Shown one piece after another: positions 16,758 through 25,871 of a DNA stretch of 64,000 nucleotides; the first letter of the stretch is position 1; the number at the start of each line of letters is the position of its first letter. The stretch is from Methylotenera versatilis 7 (GTDB lineage: Bacteria > Pseudomonadota > Gammaproteobacteria > Burkholderiales > Methylophilaceae). Below the pieces are notes generated by a model. It saw only the letters and a program-made list of their open reading frames with translations. It was not told where the DNA came from and searched no databases. The position numbers and the translations under genes were made by a program. The stretch is from assembly GCF_000799165.1 (NCBI RefSeq), contig NZ_JUGF01000001.1, positions 310,001-374,000 on the forward strand, read 5' to 3'.

Positions 16758-17606
16758 TTAAGATTTTTTAAATCCTAATTGTTTTAATGCCGCCAAAAAT
16801 AACAAGACTGTAATGCCAATCAGTTGATTGAATTCTGGAAAAGCCAATTTTTGACCGACATAAACTAAAATTAAAGCAAGTAACGCGCGCACCCAATGCT
16901 CTGCTACTTTTGAGCTCAAATGACTGCCAATCCAAATACCGGGAATTGAGCCAATTAATAATGAACCAAGCAAGCTGTAATCAACGGTGCCCAGGCTGGC
17001 ATGGCCTAGGCCTGCAACCAGGGTGAGTGGTACAGCGTGTGCGACATCGGATCCTATAATCTTAGTAATGGGGGTTTTGGGATATAAAATCAATAGTGCC
17101 GTTACGCCTAGCGCGCCAGCGCCAACGGAAGTTAATGTAACCAAAAAACCTAAAATGGTACCCAAAATGACCGTTAAGCTGGATGTGTAATTAGGGTTAA
17201 TCCAATGGCCTGTCTTGGATAGCTGGGCTAACTGGTTGCGAAATAATACCGATAATGATGTGAGCAATAAGGCGATACCTAGCCAGAACTTGATGCTAAT
17301 TACTGCGCCATCGGAAGCGATATTTAAATCTTTTAAATAAAGTAAGGTGAGGATTGAGGCGGGAATGCTACCAGCGGCCAGTAAGCGTACGATTTTCCAA
17401 TCAATATTGCCTAACTTTCCATGTGCAAAGATGCCCACACTTTTGGTGATAGATGCGTAGAGTAAATCAGTGCCAACAGCGACTGCTGCCTTTACGTTGA
17501 AAAATATCAATAATATTGGGGTCATTAAAGAGCCGCCGCCTACACCTGTTAATCCGACTAACATTCCAACGACAAATCCAGCCAATATATAAAAGATAAA
17601 ATCCAC
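16758..17606 (-). CDS. TSUP family (TauE/SafE) membrane transporter, probable sulfite/sulfur-compound exporter
   Basis: A 282-residue inner-membrane protein with about eight hydrophobic segments. The N-terminal motif GMLVGLTGVGGGSLMTPIL and its partner in the second half (TLTSVGAGALGVTALLILYP) are the repeated TSUP signature. Members move sulfite, sulfolactate, taurine-derived or other anions across the membrane. Its place between the sulfate operon and cysB suggests a role in sulfur balance, such as sulfite export or sulfate uptake, but the substrate is not proven. It is divergent from cysB, 130 bases apart, sharing a palindromic control region. Confidence 0.85.
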   Translation of the reverse strand: MDFIFYILAGFVVGMLVGLTGVGGGSLMTPILLIFFNVKAAVAVGTDLLYASITKSVGIFAHGKLGNIDWKIVRLLAAGSIPASILTLLYLKDLNIASDGAVISIKFWLGIALLLTSLSVLFRNQLAQLSKTGHWINPNYTSSLTVILGTILGFLVTLTSVGAGALGVTALLILYPKTPITKIIGSDVAHAVPLTLVAGLGHASLGTVDYSLLGSLLIGSIPGIWIGSHLSSKVAEHWVRALLALILVYVGQKLAFPEFNQLIGITVLLFLAALKQLGFKKS

Positions 17607-17669
17607 GCGATTTATACACCCATTTGGTAGTGAGGGAGCGTACTATATCAGTAATCAATATAATTGTTT

Positions 17670-17686
17670 AATAACAATTTGTTATT
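17670..17686. promoter_or_regulatory. 17-bp perfect palindrome between TSUP gene and cysB, candidate LysR-type operator
   Basis: AATAACAA-T-TTGTTATT lies 51 bases before the cysB ATG and 64 bases before the TSUP start. A T-N11-A arrangement and location between divergent genes fit LysR-type autoregulation. TTGTTA within it is followed 18 bases later by TTATAA (17703-17708), which could be the cysB promoter, so binding would cover the -35 region. Confidence 0.5.
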
Positions 17687-17736
17687 TTAGTATATGATTT
17701 GCTTATAAAGATTATTTTACTAGCAGAGGTGCATAT

Positions 17737-18666
17737 ATGAAGCTACACCAATTGAAATATATACACGAAGTGGCGCGGCAAGGTCTCAATATTTCAGCCG
17801 CTGCTGAGGCGTTGCATACATCACAGCCTGGTGTCAGTAAGCAAATCCAAATGCTTGAAGATGAGCTTAAGTTACAGATTTTTCAGCGGAATGGCAAGCG
17901 TTTGACAGGTATTACTGAGCCCGGTAAGCATATCGTTAAACTGGCTGCGACGGTGATGCTTGAAATGCAGAACATTAAGCGCGTAGGTGACGAATTTAGT
18001 AAAGTAGAAACGGGTACGCTGACTATTGCGACGACGCACATGCAGGCACGTTATAAATTACCCGCCGCAGTGAAACAGTTTATTGAGGCTTACCCGCATG
18101 TGAAGCTTAATATCCACCAGGGAGATCCATCTAATGTGGCCGAGCAAGTGGCAAATGGTGAAGCGGATATTGGTATTGCAACAGAAAAAATCAGTTTAGA
18201 TGATCGTATTCTTTGCCTGCCTTGTTATGAATGGAACCGTTCTCTTGTGGTGCCAAAAGGGCATCGTTTAATCGATGCATTGCCACTTACATTATCTAAA
18301 ATAGCCAGCTTCCCGCTCATTACTTATGATTTTGCATTTACAGGCAGTAACGCCGTAACAAAGGTGTTCCACGATGCAGGTGTAATGCCAAATATTGTAC
18401 TAAGCGCGATTGATGCTGACGTCATTAAAACCTATGTAGGTTTGGGTTTGGGCGTTGGGTTGATTGCTAATATCGCGTATGATGAAGAGCGTGATAAGGA
18501 TTTAGTCAGCTTGGATTGCAGCCATTTGTTTCCTGCCAGCACGACCTATTTGGGGGTACGTAAAGATGCTTTTTTACGTAATTATATTTATGGTTTTATC
18601 CAGTTTCTGGCACCGCGATTTGATCGCAGGGCAGTGGACGAGGCATTAAAAGCTTATCGTACATAA
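17737..18666 (+). CDS. cysB: LysR-type transcriptional regulator CysB
   Basis: A 309-residue LysR family regulator. The N-terminal winged helix-turn-helix reads MKLHQLKYIHEVARQGLNIS then AAEALHTSQPGVSKQIQMLE, which is closer to CysB/Cbl than to general LysR proteins (long N-S-A-A-A-E spacing with 'HTSQPGVSKQI'). The C-terminal two thirds is the substrate-binding-like effector domain, which in CysB senses O- or N-acetylserine. It probably activates the adjacent cys operon and controls itself through the palindrome upstream. Length is slightly below the E. coli CysB (324). Confidence 0.9.
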   Translation: MKLHQLKYIHEVARQGLNISAAAEALHTSQPGVSKQIQMLEDELKLQIFQRNGKRLTGITEPGKHIVKLAATVMLEMQNIKRVGDEFSKVETGTLTIATTHMQARYKLPAAVKQFIEAYPHVKLNIHQGDPSNVAEQVANGEADIGIATEKISLDDRILCLPCYEWNRSLVVPKGHRLIDALPLTLSKIASFPLITYDFAFTGSNAVTKVFHDAGVMPNIVLSAIDADVIKTYVGLGLGVGLIANIAYDEERDKDLVSLDCSHLFPASTTYLGVRKDAFLRNYIYGFIQFLAPRFDRRAVDEALKAYRT

Positions 18667-18768
18667 TTAACGTACTGTTAATATATTGCGCGAGCTAATG
18701 TCGATTAGTTAATTTAGCGAATTGGTTTTATGGGCTGATTGAGTTAATTAGCTCAATTGGAGTTGAGC

Positions 18769-19335
18769 ATGCAATTAAGGTACTTATTTGGCATTTTAAT
18801 CATCGTATTGTTAAGTGCATGCGCTACCTCTAAAATAACTTCTACACAGTCTGCAGCACAAACTCCAAGCTTTAAAATCATGCCCAATGGCTTGCCTGCT
18901 GTTGACCTAAATAGCGCACTTTATGAGCTGCCTGTTAAGCCAGGTGTTAGTTACCAAGACGTAGTGGATAGCTTGAAGTCGTTATCGGAAGGCATGAATT
19001 TTGTGAATCCGGCCAATTTCCCGATTGGCGAGCACATGAAATTGCGCGGCATCGATCCTAAAGGCATTAAAGAAGTACATTCATTTTGTAATTTAAGTAT
19101 GGGCACTGAGATCATGCTGGATCATCCGGAATTTCTGGTATTTGCGCCATGCAGAATTGCCCTATACGAAAAGCCTGATGCCAATAATAAGTTAACCTTG
19201 TTTTTGGGTTTGGATCGTCCTACCTATGACTTGAAAAGCATTAAAAATCCTACTTTGCGTGCGCAAAAATCAGCACAAGAGCTTGAAGATGCTTTAATTC
19301 AGCTAATGGAAAAAGCCAGTCGCGGTGATATTTAA
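18769..19335 (+). CDS. Predicted lipoprotein with DUF302 domain
   Basis: The ATG at 18769 has GGAG 6 bases upstream and gives a 188-residue protein. A hydrophobic signal sequence (YLFGILIIVLLSAC) ends in the lipobox L-S-A-C, so it should be lipidated and membrane-anchored, facing the periplasm. The C-terminal two thirds shows the DUF302 core: FCNLSMGTEIMLDHPEFLVF, PCRIALYE and LTLFLGLDRPTYDL. DUF302 proteins have no established reaction. It follows cysB by about 100 bases containing short inverted repeats (18666-18682 and 18738-18757). A TTG at 18757 is a weaker alternative start. Confidence 0.75.
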   Translation: MQLRYLFGILIIVLLSACATSKITSTQSAAQTPSFKIMPNGLPAVDLNSALYELPVKPGVSYQDVVDSLKSLSEGMNFVNPANFPIGEHMKLRGIDPKGIKEVHSFCNLSMGTEIMLDHPEFLVFAPCRIALYEKPDANNKLTLFLGLDRPTYDLKSIKNPTLRAQKSAQELEDALIQLMEKASRGDI

Positions 19336-19400
19336 ATGTGTAAAATAAACTATCCCACTTAAGAAACTTAAACATTAAAGACAAAAAGATTGAAGACAAG

Positions 19401-20876
19401 ATGAACCCGATTCGTATCGCAAAAGCAGAAAACTTCCTCTCTATTTTACCCAAAATGGCCAACCGCCATGGTCTGATTGCCGGGGCTACGGGTACTGGTA
19501 AAACAGTCACGTTGCAAACGCTGGCAGAAGGTTTTTCTACGATTGGTGTGCCGGTTTTTATGGCAGACGTGAAGGGTGATTTGGCTGGTATGAGCCAGGT
19601 AGGTGGCGGAAACAAAAAGGTGGACGAACGCGTAGCGCAACTGGGCATGGATGATTTTAAACCGCAGGCATCAACTGTTGTGCTTTGGGATGTGTTTGGC
19701 GAAAAAGGCCACCCTGTGCGTACCACAGTCGCTGAAATGGGCCCGCTTTTGTTGGCGCGTTTACTCAATTTGAATGATGTGCAGGCCGGCGTGATTAATG
19801 CGATTTTTAAAATTGCGGATGATAAAGGCTGGTTGCTGCTGGATTTAAAAGATTTACGTGCTATGTCGCAGCATGCGGCTGAAAATGCTGCGCAATATCA
19901 AACAACCTATGGCAATATTTCAGCTGCCAGTGTTGGTGCATTGCAGCGCTCGCTGTTGCAGCTTGAGACGGAGGGCGGGGACTTGCTGTTTGGCGAACCT
20001 GCGTTGAATTTAGATGATTTAATGCAAACGGATAGCCAGGGTCGTGGCGTTGTTAATATCCTGGCCGCCGACAAACTGTTTAATTCGCCGCGCGTTTATG
20101 CCACTTTGTTGCTTTGGCTATTATCCGAATTATTTGAAAAACTGCCTGAAGTCGGCGATTTAGAAAAACCTAAACTGGTATTTTTCTTTGATGAAGCGCA
20201 TTTGCTGTTTAGTGATGCGCCGCCCGCTTTATTGCAAAAAATTGAGCAGGTTGTGCGTTTAATTCGCTCCAAAGGTGTGGGGGTGTATTTTGTCAGCCAA
20301 AACCCTTTGGATATTCCTGATATCGTATTAGGCCAGCTGGGTAACCGCGTACAACATGCGTTACGGGCATTTACACCACGCGATCAAAAAGCGGTTAAAT
20401 CGGCTGCGGAAACGTTTAGAAGTAATCCTAAAGTGGATGTGGCGACTGCGATTACAGAGCTTGGGGTAGGCGAAGCTTTGGTTTCTTTCTTGGATGAAAA
20501 AGGTGTGCCGGCTCCTGTGGAGCGTGCTTTTGTGTGCCCGCCGCAAAGTAGAGTTGGTGCGCTGACTGATGCTGAACGTGCCGCGGTGATTGCTAATTCG
20601 AACATTAAAGGTTTTTATGAAAAGCTGGTAGATCGCGAATCCGCTTACGAAGTACTGAAAGCACGTGCAACGGAATCAGCAGAAGTCGTAGAAAACGAGG
20701 ATAAAGGTTTTGATTGGGGTGGCATGTTAGGAAGCGTTTTAGGCGGAAAAAAAACAAGCCGTTCAGACAGTGTTTTAGAAAGCGCGGCTAAATCGACCGC
20801 ACGTGCGATTGGCTCGCAATTGGGGCGTAGCATTGTTCGTGGCGTGCTCGGCTCGATTTTAGGTGGCAAAAAATAA
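19401..20876 (+). CDS. HerA-like ATPase/helicase, DUF853 (YjgR type)
   Basis: A 491-residue P-loop ATPase of the HerA-FtsK group. Walker A is [11 protein letters not shown] near residue 28, followed by [17 protein letters not shown]; Walker B is [13 protein letters not shown] near residue 255; an arginine-finger-like region [18 protein letters not shown] follows. The C-terminal 60 residues hold two copies of GS(V/I)LGGK(K) with [13 protein letters not shown] and [14 protein letters not shown], typical of the YjgR family. The function of this family is not established; DNA-processing is inferred from HerA. It is a single gene with no nuclease partner beside it. Confidence 0.85.
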   Translation: MNPIRIAKAENFLSILPKMANRHGLIAGATGTGKTVTLQTLAEGFSTIGVPVFMADVKGDLAGMSQVGGGNKKVDERVAQLGMDDFKPQASTVVLWDVFGEKGHPVRTTVAEMGPLLLARLLNLNDVQAGVINAIFKIADDKGWLLLDLKDLRAMSQHAAENAAQYQTTYGNISAASVGALQRSLLQLETEGGDLLFGEPALNLDDLMQTDSQGRGVVNILAADKLFNSPRVYATLLLWLLSELFEKLPEVGDLEKPKLVFFFDEAHLLFSDAPPALLQKIEQVVRLIRSKGVGVYFVSQNPLDIPDIVLGQLGNRVQHALRAFTPRDQKAVKSAAETFRSNPKVDVATAITELGVGEALVSFLDEKGVPAPVERAFVCPPQSRVGALTDAERAAVIANSNIKGFYEKLVDRESAYEVLKARATESAEVVENEDKGFDWGGMLGSVLGGKKTSRSDSVLESAAKSTARAIGSQLGRSIVRGVLGSILGGKK

Positions 20877-20956
20877 TGAGCAGTCAAAAATAGTGATCTT
20901 TCGTTAATCATGAGCGCTATCTTTCATGCATGTGCTGATTGGGAAATTGTTTAATC

Positions 20957-22633
20957 ATGTTGTCTGATCTCGCTATTGCGCAAGCGGCAAAATTGAAGCC
21001 GATTGTTGATGTTGCCCAAACGCTGAATATCGCAGCAGAAGATTTGATTCCTTATGGACATTCCATTGCCAAATTAGGCACAGGCTTTTTAAGCGAATTA
21101 CATCATCCTGCCAATACTCACAATGGCAAACTTATTTTAGTCACCGCTATCAGTCCAACGCCTGCTGGCGAAGGTAAAACGACTACTACGATTGGTCTGA
21201 CTGATGCACTTAATCACCTGTTTAAGCAAGAAAAAACCGACAAGCAAGCAATGGTTTGTATTCGCGAGCCGTCGTTAGGACCTGTGTTTGGCCTTAAAGG
21301 TGGTGCGACTGGCGGCGGCTATGCGCAAGTGGTGCCGATGGAAAATATTAACTTGCATTTTACGGGTGATTTTCACGCCATTACTTCAGCCAATAATTTG
21401 CTTGCGGCATTAGTTGATAACCATATTCACCACGGCAATATATTAGGCATGAAAGAGGTCACCTGGCGTCGTTGTCTGGATACGAATGACCGCGCTTTAC
21501 GACGCATTACAACGCACACCGAGCAAGATGCTGAAACGGGTTTTAACATTACTGTCGCCAGCGAAATCATGGCGATTTTTTGTCTGGCTGAAGATTTAAA
21601 CGATTTAAAAGCCCGTCTAGGCAATATTCAAGTGGCAATTGATGTGAATGGCAAGCCAGTATTGGCGAGTGATTTAGAAGCGCAGGGCGCGCTGACTGCA
21701 TTGTTGAAAGATGCTTTTCAACCCAACTTAGTGCAAACCTTAGAGCAAACGCCTGCGCTGATTCATGGCGGGCCGTTTGCTAATATCGCGCATGGTTGTA
21801 ATTCGGTGATGGCTACAAAAACGGCCTTGAAACTGGCTGATTATGTGGTGACCGAAGCGGGTTTTGGTGCAGATCTAGGTGCAGAAAAGTTCTTTGACAT
21901 CAAGTGCCGAAAAGCTAACTTGCAGCCAGACTTGGTGGTGATTGTCGCGACGATTCGCGCACTTAAATACCATGGCGGTGCGACACTGGCTGAGCTTAAT
22001 CAGGAAAATATTACTTATTTGCAAAATGGAATGGCAAACCTGATTAAGCATCTGACCAATTTGCGCCAACATTTTGGCATGCAGGTGCTGGTGGCGATTA
22101 ACCACTTTACCCACGATACGCAGCTAGAAATCGATACCTTAAAATCCGCACTTGCACAATTAGGTTTTAAAGCCACTGTCTGTAAACATTGGGCAGAAGG
22201 CGGAGCAGGGGCGATTGACTTGGCACGGGCGGTTGTAGATGCAATTGCCAATACGAAATCTAATTTCAAGTTGCTATACCCGGATTCACTGCCATTATTG
22301 GGCAAACTAGAAACCATCGCGTCGAAAATCTATGGCGCAACAGCCGTGATGTTGAGTGAGAAAGCGGCTAAAAAGCTAGCACTGCTTGAGCAACAGTACG
22401 CACATTTCCCTATTTGTATCGCTAAAACACAGTATTCATTTTCATCTGACGCTTCGCTTAGAGGCGCGCCTAATGAGCATACTTTGCAGGTGGAAGATTT
22501 ATATTTATCGCGTGGCGCAGGTTTTGTTGTGGCCATCTGTGGCAAAATCATGACCATGCCTGGCCTGCCAAAGCAGCCGGCTAGCCAGCATATTGATCTG
22601 GATGCATCTGGCAATATTGTTGGTTTATCCTAA
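20957..22633 (+). CDS. fhs: Formate-tetrahydrofolate ligase
   Basis: Makes 10-formyl-tetrahydrofolate from formate, THF and ATP; in methylotrophs (where it is called FtfL) it joins formate to C1 assimilation and purine synthesis. The 558-residue sequence from the ATG at 20957 has the nucleotide-binding motif [34 protein letters not shown] and [15 protein letters not shown], all diagnostic. A TTG at 20939 would add six residues. Length is normal. It is followed after 24 bases by a YigZ gene, which may be co-transcribed. Cytosolic. Confidence 0.96.
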   Translation: MLSDLAIAQAAKLKPIVDVAQTLNIAAEDLIPYGHSIAKLGTGFLSELHHPANTHNGKLILVTAISPTPAGEGKTTTTIGLTDALNHLFKQEKTDKQAMVCIREPSLGPVFGLKGGATGGGYAQVVPMENINLHFTGDFHAITSANNLLAALVDNHIHHGNILGMKEVTWRRCLDTNDRALRRITTHTEQDAETGFNITVASEIMAIFCLAEDLNDLKARLGNIQVAIDVNGKPVLASDLEAQGALTALLKDAFQPNLVQTLEQTPALIHGGPFANIAHGCNSVMATKTALKLADYVVTEAGFGADLGAEKFFDIKCRKANLQPDLVVIVATIRALKYHGGATLAELNQENITYLQNGMANLIKHLTNLRQHFGMQVLVAINHFTHDTQLEIDTLKSALAQLGFKATVCKHWAEGGAGAIDLARAVVDAIANTKSNFKLLYPDSLPLLGKLETIASKIYGATAVMLSEKAAKKLALLEQQYAHFPICIAKTQYSFSSDASLRGAPNEHTLQVEDLYLSRGAGFVVAICGKIMTMPGLPKQPASQHIDLDASGNIVGLS

Positions 22634-22657
22634 TTAATCCTGCATGTCTTAATCTGT

Positions 22658-23218
22658 ATGTTAACCATTGAAAAAACAGGTACGGCCGAACAAACGATCC
22701 AAAAGTCGCGCTTTTACGCGTTGGCAGGGCATTGCCAGACTGAACGTGAAGTCGGTCTTTTTTTAAGACAATTAGCAGCGCAGCATCAAAATGCGCATCA
22801 TCTGGCTTACGCATTTAGAATCAAGACAGCGGATGGCATCATCCCCAGGTTTTCAGATGCGGGCGAGCCAAGCGGCACTGCGGGGAAACCTGTTTTGCAA
22901 ATGCTGGAAGGCCGCGATTTGATTAATGTCGCCGTTGGCGTGATACGTTATTATGGCGGCATTAATCTAGGTACCGGCGGTTTGGCGCGTGCCTACGGCG
23001 GCACGGCAAAAATGGCGCTGGATACTGCACAGATTACCAATTTCGTTGAAATGCAAGAATTCAGTTTAAGTGTGCAATACAACCGTATAGATGAGTTAAC
23101 AAGGTTGGTTTCGCAATTAAAAGGTAAGGTGTTAGATAAACATTTTGACCAGGCGGTACATGTTAGAATCAGTTTGCCAGTTGCTGAAGTGAATGCGTTT
23201 GTGGGCAGATTTAATTAA
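22658..23218 (+). CDS. YigZ/IMPACT family protein
   Basis: A 186-residue protein with an N-terminal UPF0029/IMPACT domain: KSRFYALAGHCQTE, AHHLAYAFRI, the SDAGEPSGTAGKPVLQMLEG block and VGVIRYYGGINLGTGGLARAYG. The C-terminal about 60 residues match the DUF1949 ferredoxin-like fold. In eukaryotes IMPACT modulates Gcn2; bacterial YigZ has been linked to peptidase-like or ribosome-related roles, but no function is settled. It follows fhs by 24 bases. The start ATG at 22658 has no strong ribosome site. Confidence 0.85.
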   Translation: MLTIEKTGTAEQTIQKSRFYALAGHCQTEREVGLFLRQLAAQHQNAHHLAYAFRIKTADGIIPRFSDAGEPSGTAGKPVLQMLEGRDLINVAVGVIRYYGGINLGTGGLARAYGGTAKMALDTAQITNFVEMQEFSLSVQYNRIDELTRLVSQLKGKVLDKHFDQAVHVRISLPVAEVNAFVGRFN

Positions 23219-23281
23219 CTAACAGTGAAGAATTCAATCACACAATTTCTTACTTAATTCAGGATTATTTAATTAAAAGTT

Positions 23282-24304
23282 ATGCGAGATCATTATACTG
23301 AAACCTTATCCATGAAGTTTGATATTGCCTCATGGATATTGATTGGCATGGCGATGTTACTGGTATTGGTTTTCCACTTACTGCCCGCATTATTGGCTGG
23401 CCTACTGGTGTACCAATTGATACATATTTTAACGCCGCATATCGAACGCAAGTTTCCTGGCCCGCGTGCCAAATTGATTGCAATCGCACTATTAACCATC
23501 ATTACCGTCAGTTTATTGAGTCTTGCAGGCGCAGGTCTGGTTGCATTTTTTAGATCAGAATCGGGCAGCATCACTGTGTTGCTTGCCAAGATGGCACAGA
23601 TCATTGAAGACTCACGTAAGATTTTACCCGTGTGGATATTAGAGCGCCTGCCATCGGATGCAATTGCCTTTAAAGAAGAAGCGACTATTTGGTTGCGTAC
23701 ACATGCAAATCAATTACAGGTAGTTGGTAAAGAAGCAGGGCGTATTACCGCCCATATTATTATCGGCATGATTGTAGGCGGCATGATTGCGTTGCGCGAC
23801 GCGCTTAACGACGATCAGTATCAGCCATTTGCACGTGCCTTGGTGCAACGTGCCTGGTTGTTTGGCGATGCATTTAAACGAGTTGTGTTTGCGCAAGTGC
23901 GCATTGCTTCTATTAATGCATTATTTACAGGCGTTTATTTAGCAATTATTTTGCCGATGTTTGGTATTGAGTTGCCTTTAGTTAAAACCTTGATAGCCAT
24001 TACATTTGTGGCTGGTTTGATTCCTGTAGTGGGAAATCTCATTTCCAACACGGTGATTGTGGTGGTGAGTTTAAGCCAGTCACTGGGTGTCGCAATTGGC
24101 TCGTTACTATATTTAATCGTGATTCACAAATTAGAATACTTTTTAAATGCGCGCATCGTTGGTGGGCAAATTCGTGCAAATGCGTGGGAGCTGTTGATTA
24201 CCATGCTGGTGATGGAAGCAATTTTTGGTTTGGCAGGGATAGTGGCCGCACCTATTTATTATGCTTATATTAAAAGTGAGCTAAGGATTAGAAATTTGAT
24301 ATAA
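23282..24304 (+). CDS. AI-2E/PerM family (UPF0118) membrane protein
   Basis: A 340-residue polytopic inner-membrane protein. The layout is the usual one for the family: two or three N-terminal hydrophobic helices, a polar middle (about residues 100-145), then five or so more helices with the conserved LVKTLIAITFVAGLIPVVGNLISNT and LEYFLNARIVGGQI blocks. Some relatives export autoinducer-2 or act as Na+/H+ antiporters, but most have unknown substrates. An internal ATG at 23312 (MKFDIASW) is an alternative start. It is convergent with the M48 gene, with a long perfect hairpin between. Confidence 0.75.
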   Translation: MRDHYTETLSMKFDIASWILIGMAMLLVLVFHLLPALLAGLLVYQLIHILTPHIERKFPGPRAKLIAIALLTIITVSLLSLAGAGLVAFFRSESGSITVLLAKMAQIIEDSRKILPVWILERLPSDAIAFKEEATIWLRTHANQLQVVGKEAGRITAHIIIGMIVGGMIALRDALNDDQYQPFARALVQRAWLFGDAFKRVVFAQVRIASINALFTGVYLAIILPMFGIELPLVKTLIAITFVAGLIPVVGNLISNTVIVVVSLSQSLGVAIGSLLYLIVIHKLEYFLNARIVGGQIRANAWELLITMLVMEAIFGLAGIVAAPIYYAYIKSELRIRNLI

Positions 24305-24320
24305 GAGGTTGCAATCCAAT

Positions 24321-24357
24321 AGTCACAGGTGAGTTAATTATTAACTCACCTGTGACT
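24321..24357. terminator. Perfect 17-bp hairpin between convergent genes
   Basis: AGTCACAGGTGAGTTAA and its exact reverse complement are separated by only TTA. It lies 17 bases past one stop and 25 bases past the other, so it probably ends both transcripts. There is no T-run on either side, so it may act by blocking readthrough or as an RNA 3'-end stabiliser instead of a textbook intrinsic terminator. Confidence 0.65.
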
Positions 24358-24381
24358 TATCTTAAAGATTGTACGTGTAGC

Positions 24382-25323
24382 TTATTTAGTCAGTTTGTAA
24401 AACCTGTTTTCCAGTGTCTTGCCCGCTTTCAAGTTGTCCAATTTATTGCCTGCGCTATCGCCAAGTTTGGTTAAGCGTTCATCTGGATGCGGATGGGTTT
24501 TAAATAGCAATGCAACGCTGTTATCGGTTTTGTTGGTTTGACCAATCTCCTGTAACACTTCGGGCAAGCCAAATGCGTCATAACCCGCACGTACGGCTAG
24601 CACAACACCCATGCGATCCGCTTCATATTCAGCCTCTTTATCCAAGCTACGCGCACTGATTTCGGCGCCACTGCCAATAGCTTTTTGCGCGAGCTTATTA
24701 CCTTTACTCAACTTATCAGTAATCAAACCTGCGCCAATATTGACTAACTGCTGTTTCTGCAGCACTTTAAGCTGATGTTTTTGCACAATATGGGCGATCT
24801 CATGTCCTAAAATGCCTGCTAATTGCGCCTCATTGTTCAATTGTTGGTATAAGCCTTTAGTGATTAATACGTAACCACCGGGCGCAGCGAAAGCGTTTAA
24901 ATCGCTACTTTCGATAACGCCAAATTTCCATGGCAAATCAGCGCGCTCTGATTGGCTGGCGACCCAGCGGCCAACTTTATTCACATATTGTTGTAATTTG
25001 TCATCTTTAACCAAAGGCGCAGCGCCTAAAATACTGCCGGTAATTTCACGCCCAAGGGCAATTTCTTCTGCCGTGCTTGGGTTTTTCCAGTTGAACGCTT
25101 TTTCATCTGGTACAACGGTTGCGCCAGATTCAGTCGCACTTTTCGTTGCTTCAGTCTCGGCTGGCGTTTTTGCTTGTTCCGTATTGGCAGCACCGCTGCC
25201 ACTTTTAACTTCTTCTATTTTTTGTTTAGCGGCGTCTTCAAGCGCTTTGCCAAAGTCGAACGCAACAGATTGCGTTGAAAATAAACTGGCAGAAACCATT
25301 AACCCAATCAGTAACTTATGCAT
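24382..25323 (-). CDS. M48 family periplasmic metalloprotease (BepA/LoiP-like)
   Basis: A 313-residue exported protein: an N-terminal signal peptide (MHKLLIGLMVSASLFSTQSV then AF) is followed by an Ala/Thr/Glu-rich linker (residues about 40-75). The M48 catalytic domain has zinc motif GHEIAHIVQKHQ and third ligand in EYEADRMGVVLAVRAG, and the C-terminal HPHPDERL is typical of family M48B/C. Such proteases handle misfolded outer-membrane or envelope proteins. There are no TPR repeats as in BepA. The start overlaps the stop of the SH3 gene by one base (TAATG); with the CHASE2 gene it forms a three-gene minus-strand operon. Confidence 0.88.
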   Translation of the reverse strand: MHKLLIGLMVSASLFSTQSVAFDFGKALEDAAKQKIEEVKSGSGAANTEQAKTPAETEATKSATESGATVVPDEKAFNWKNPSTAEEIALGREITGSILGAAPLVKDDKLQQYVNKVGRWVASQSERADLPWKFGVIESSDLNAFAAPGGYVLITKGLYQQLNNEAQLAGILGHEIAHIVQKHQLKVLQKQQLVNIGAGLITDKLSKGNKLAQKAIGSGAEISARSLDKEAEYEADRMGVVLAVRAGYDAFGLPEVLQEIGQTNKTDNSVALLFKTHPHPDERLTKLGDSAGNKLDNLKAGKTLENRFYKLTK

Positions 25324-25835
25324 TATTGCGCTCCTTTAAAGTAAGCGAGTGGTGTGGTGGTTAAGCCGCCTGCTGTTGCAAATTTTTGCCCGTCTTTGGG
25401 CGTTAATGTGTAGCTTTCCAGTTTTTTCATTTCAGTTTCGTTAAATTGGGCGGTTTTCAGTTCTTCTGCACTTAAACCGCGAATGCCTGTGGTCGAAACC
25501 ACTTTGCCAGTGCCTGCGCGTCCGCTGGCAACATCTGCAAGACCTTTCACCTGATTGCTACTGGATACGCCGCCACGTTTAACTGACAGTAAACGCACCC
25601 AGCCAGTGCTCTTTTTGGTTTTTACCTGTAGCCAAGCACCTTTTTTCGCCAAAATATCTACTGCATCATTTTTGTTTAAGCTACCGACTGTTTTTGCATC
25701 GGCAAAAGGCGTTAATCGTAAAGTATCCGCTTTTAATGCTGTACCAACTTCGCCGCAAAGCCCTAGAGCAGGGCTGGCAAGACTGATAAGCAGTAAAGCT
25801 TTTAAGTAATTTTTTTTGTGTAAGTCGATTTTCAT
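25323..25835 (-). CDS. Exported protein with a bacterial SH3 domain
   Basis: A 170-residue protein with a signal peptide (YLKALLLISLASPALGLCGE; cleavage near residue 26) and one bacterial SH3 domain, about residues 30-95, including LRLTPFADAKTVGSLNKND and GAWLQVKTKKSTGWVRLLSV. The remaining C-terminal 70 residues are Ala/Gly/Thr-rich and include GIRGLSAEELKTAQFNET. SH3b domains often bind peptidoglycan or protein partners. It is placed between CHASE2 and M48 genes (36-base gap, 1-base overlap), so a joint periplasmic function is likely but undefined. Confidence 0.8.
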   Translation of the reverse strand: MKIDLHKKNYLKALLLISLASPALGLCGEVGTALKADTLRLTPFADAKTVGSLNKNDAVDILAKKGAWLQVKTKKSTGWVRLLSVKRGGVSSSNQVKGLADVASGRAGTGKVVSTTGIRGLSAEELKTAQFNETEMKKLESYTLTPKDGQKFATAGGLTTTPLAYFKGAQ

Positions 25836-25871
25836 ATCAAATCCTTTGTTAACTCTAATGTATGCTGTTTT

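Noticed and set aside
19401-20876. HerA-like ATPase as part of an anti-phage defence pair
   Set aside because: Its motifs and glycine-rich tail fit the YjgR housekeeping group, and no nuclease, SIR2 or DUF4297 partner is adjacent.
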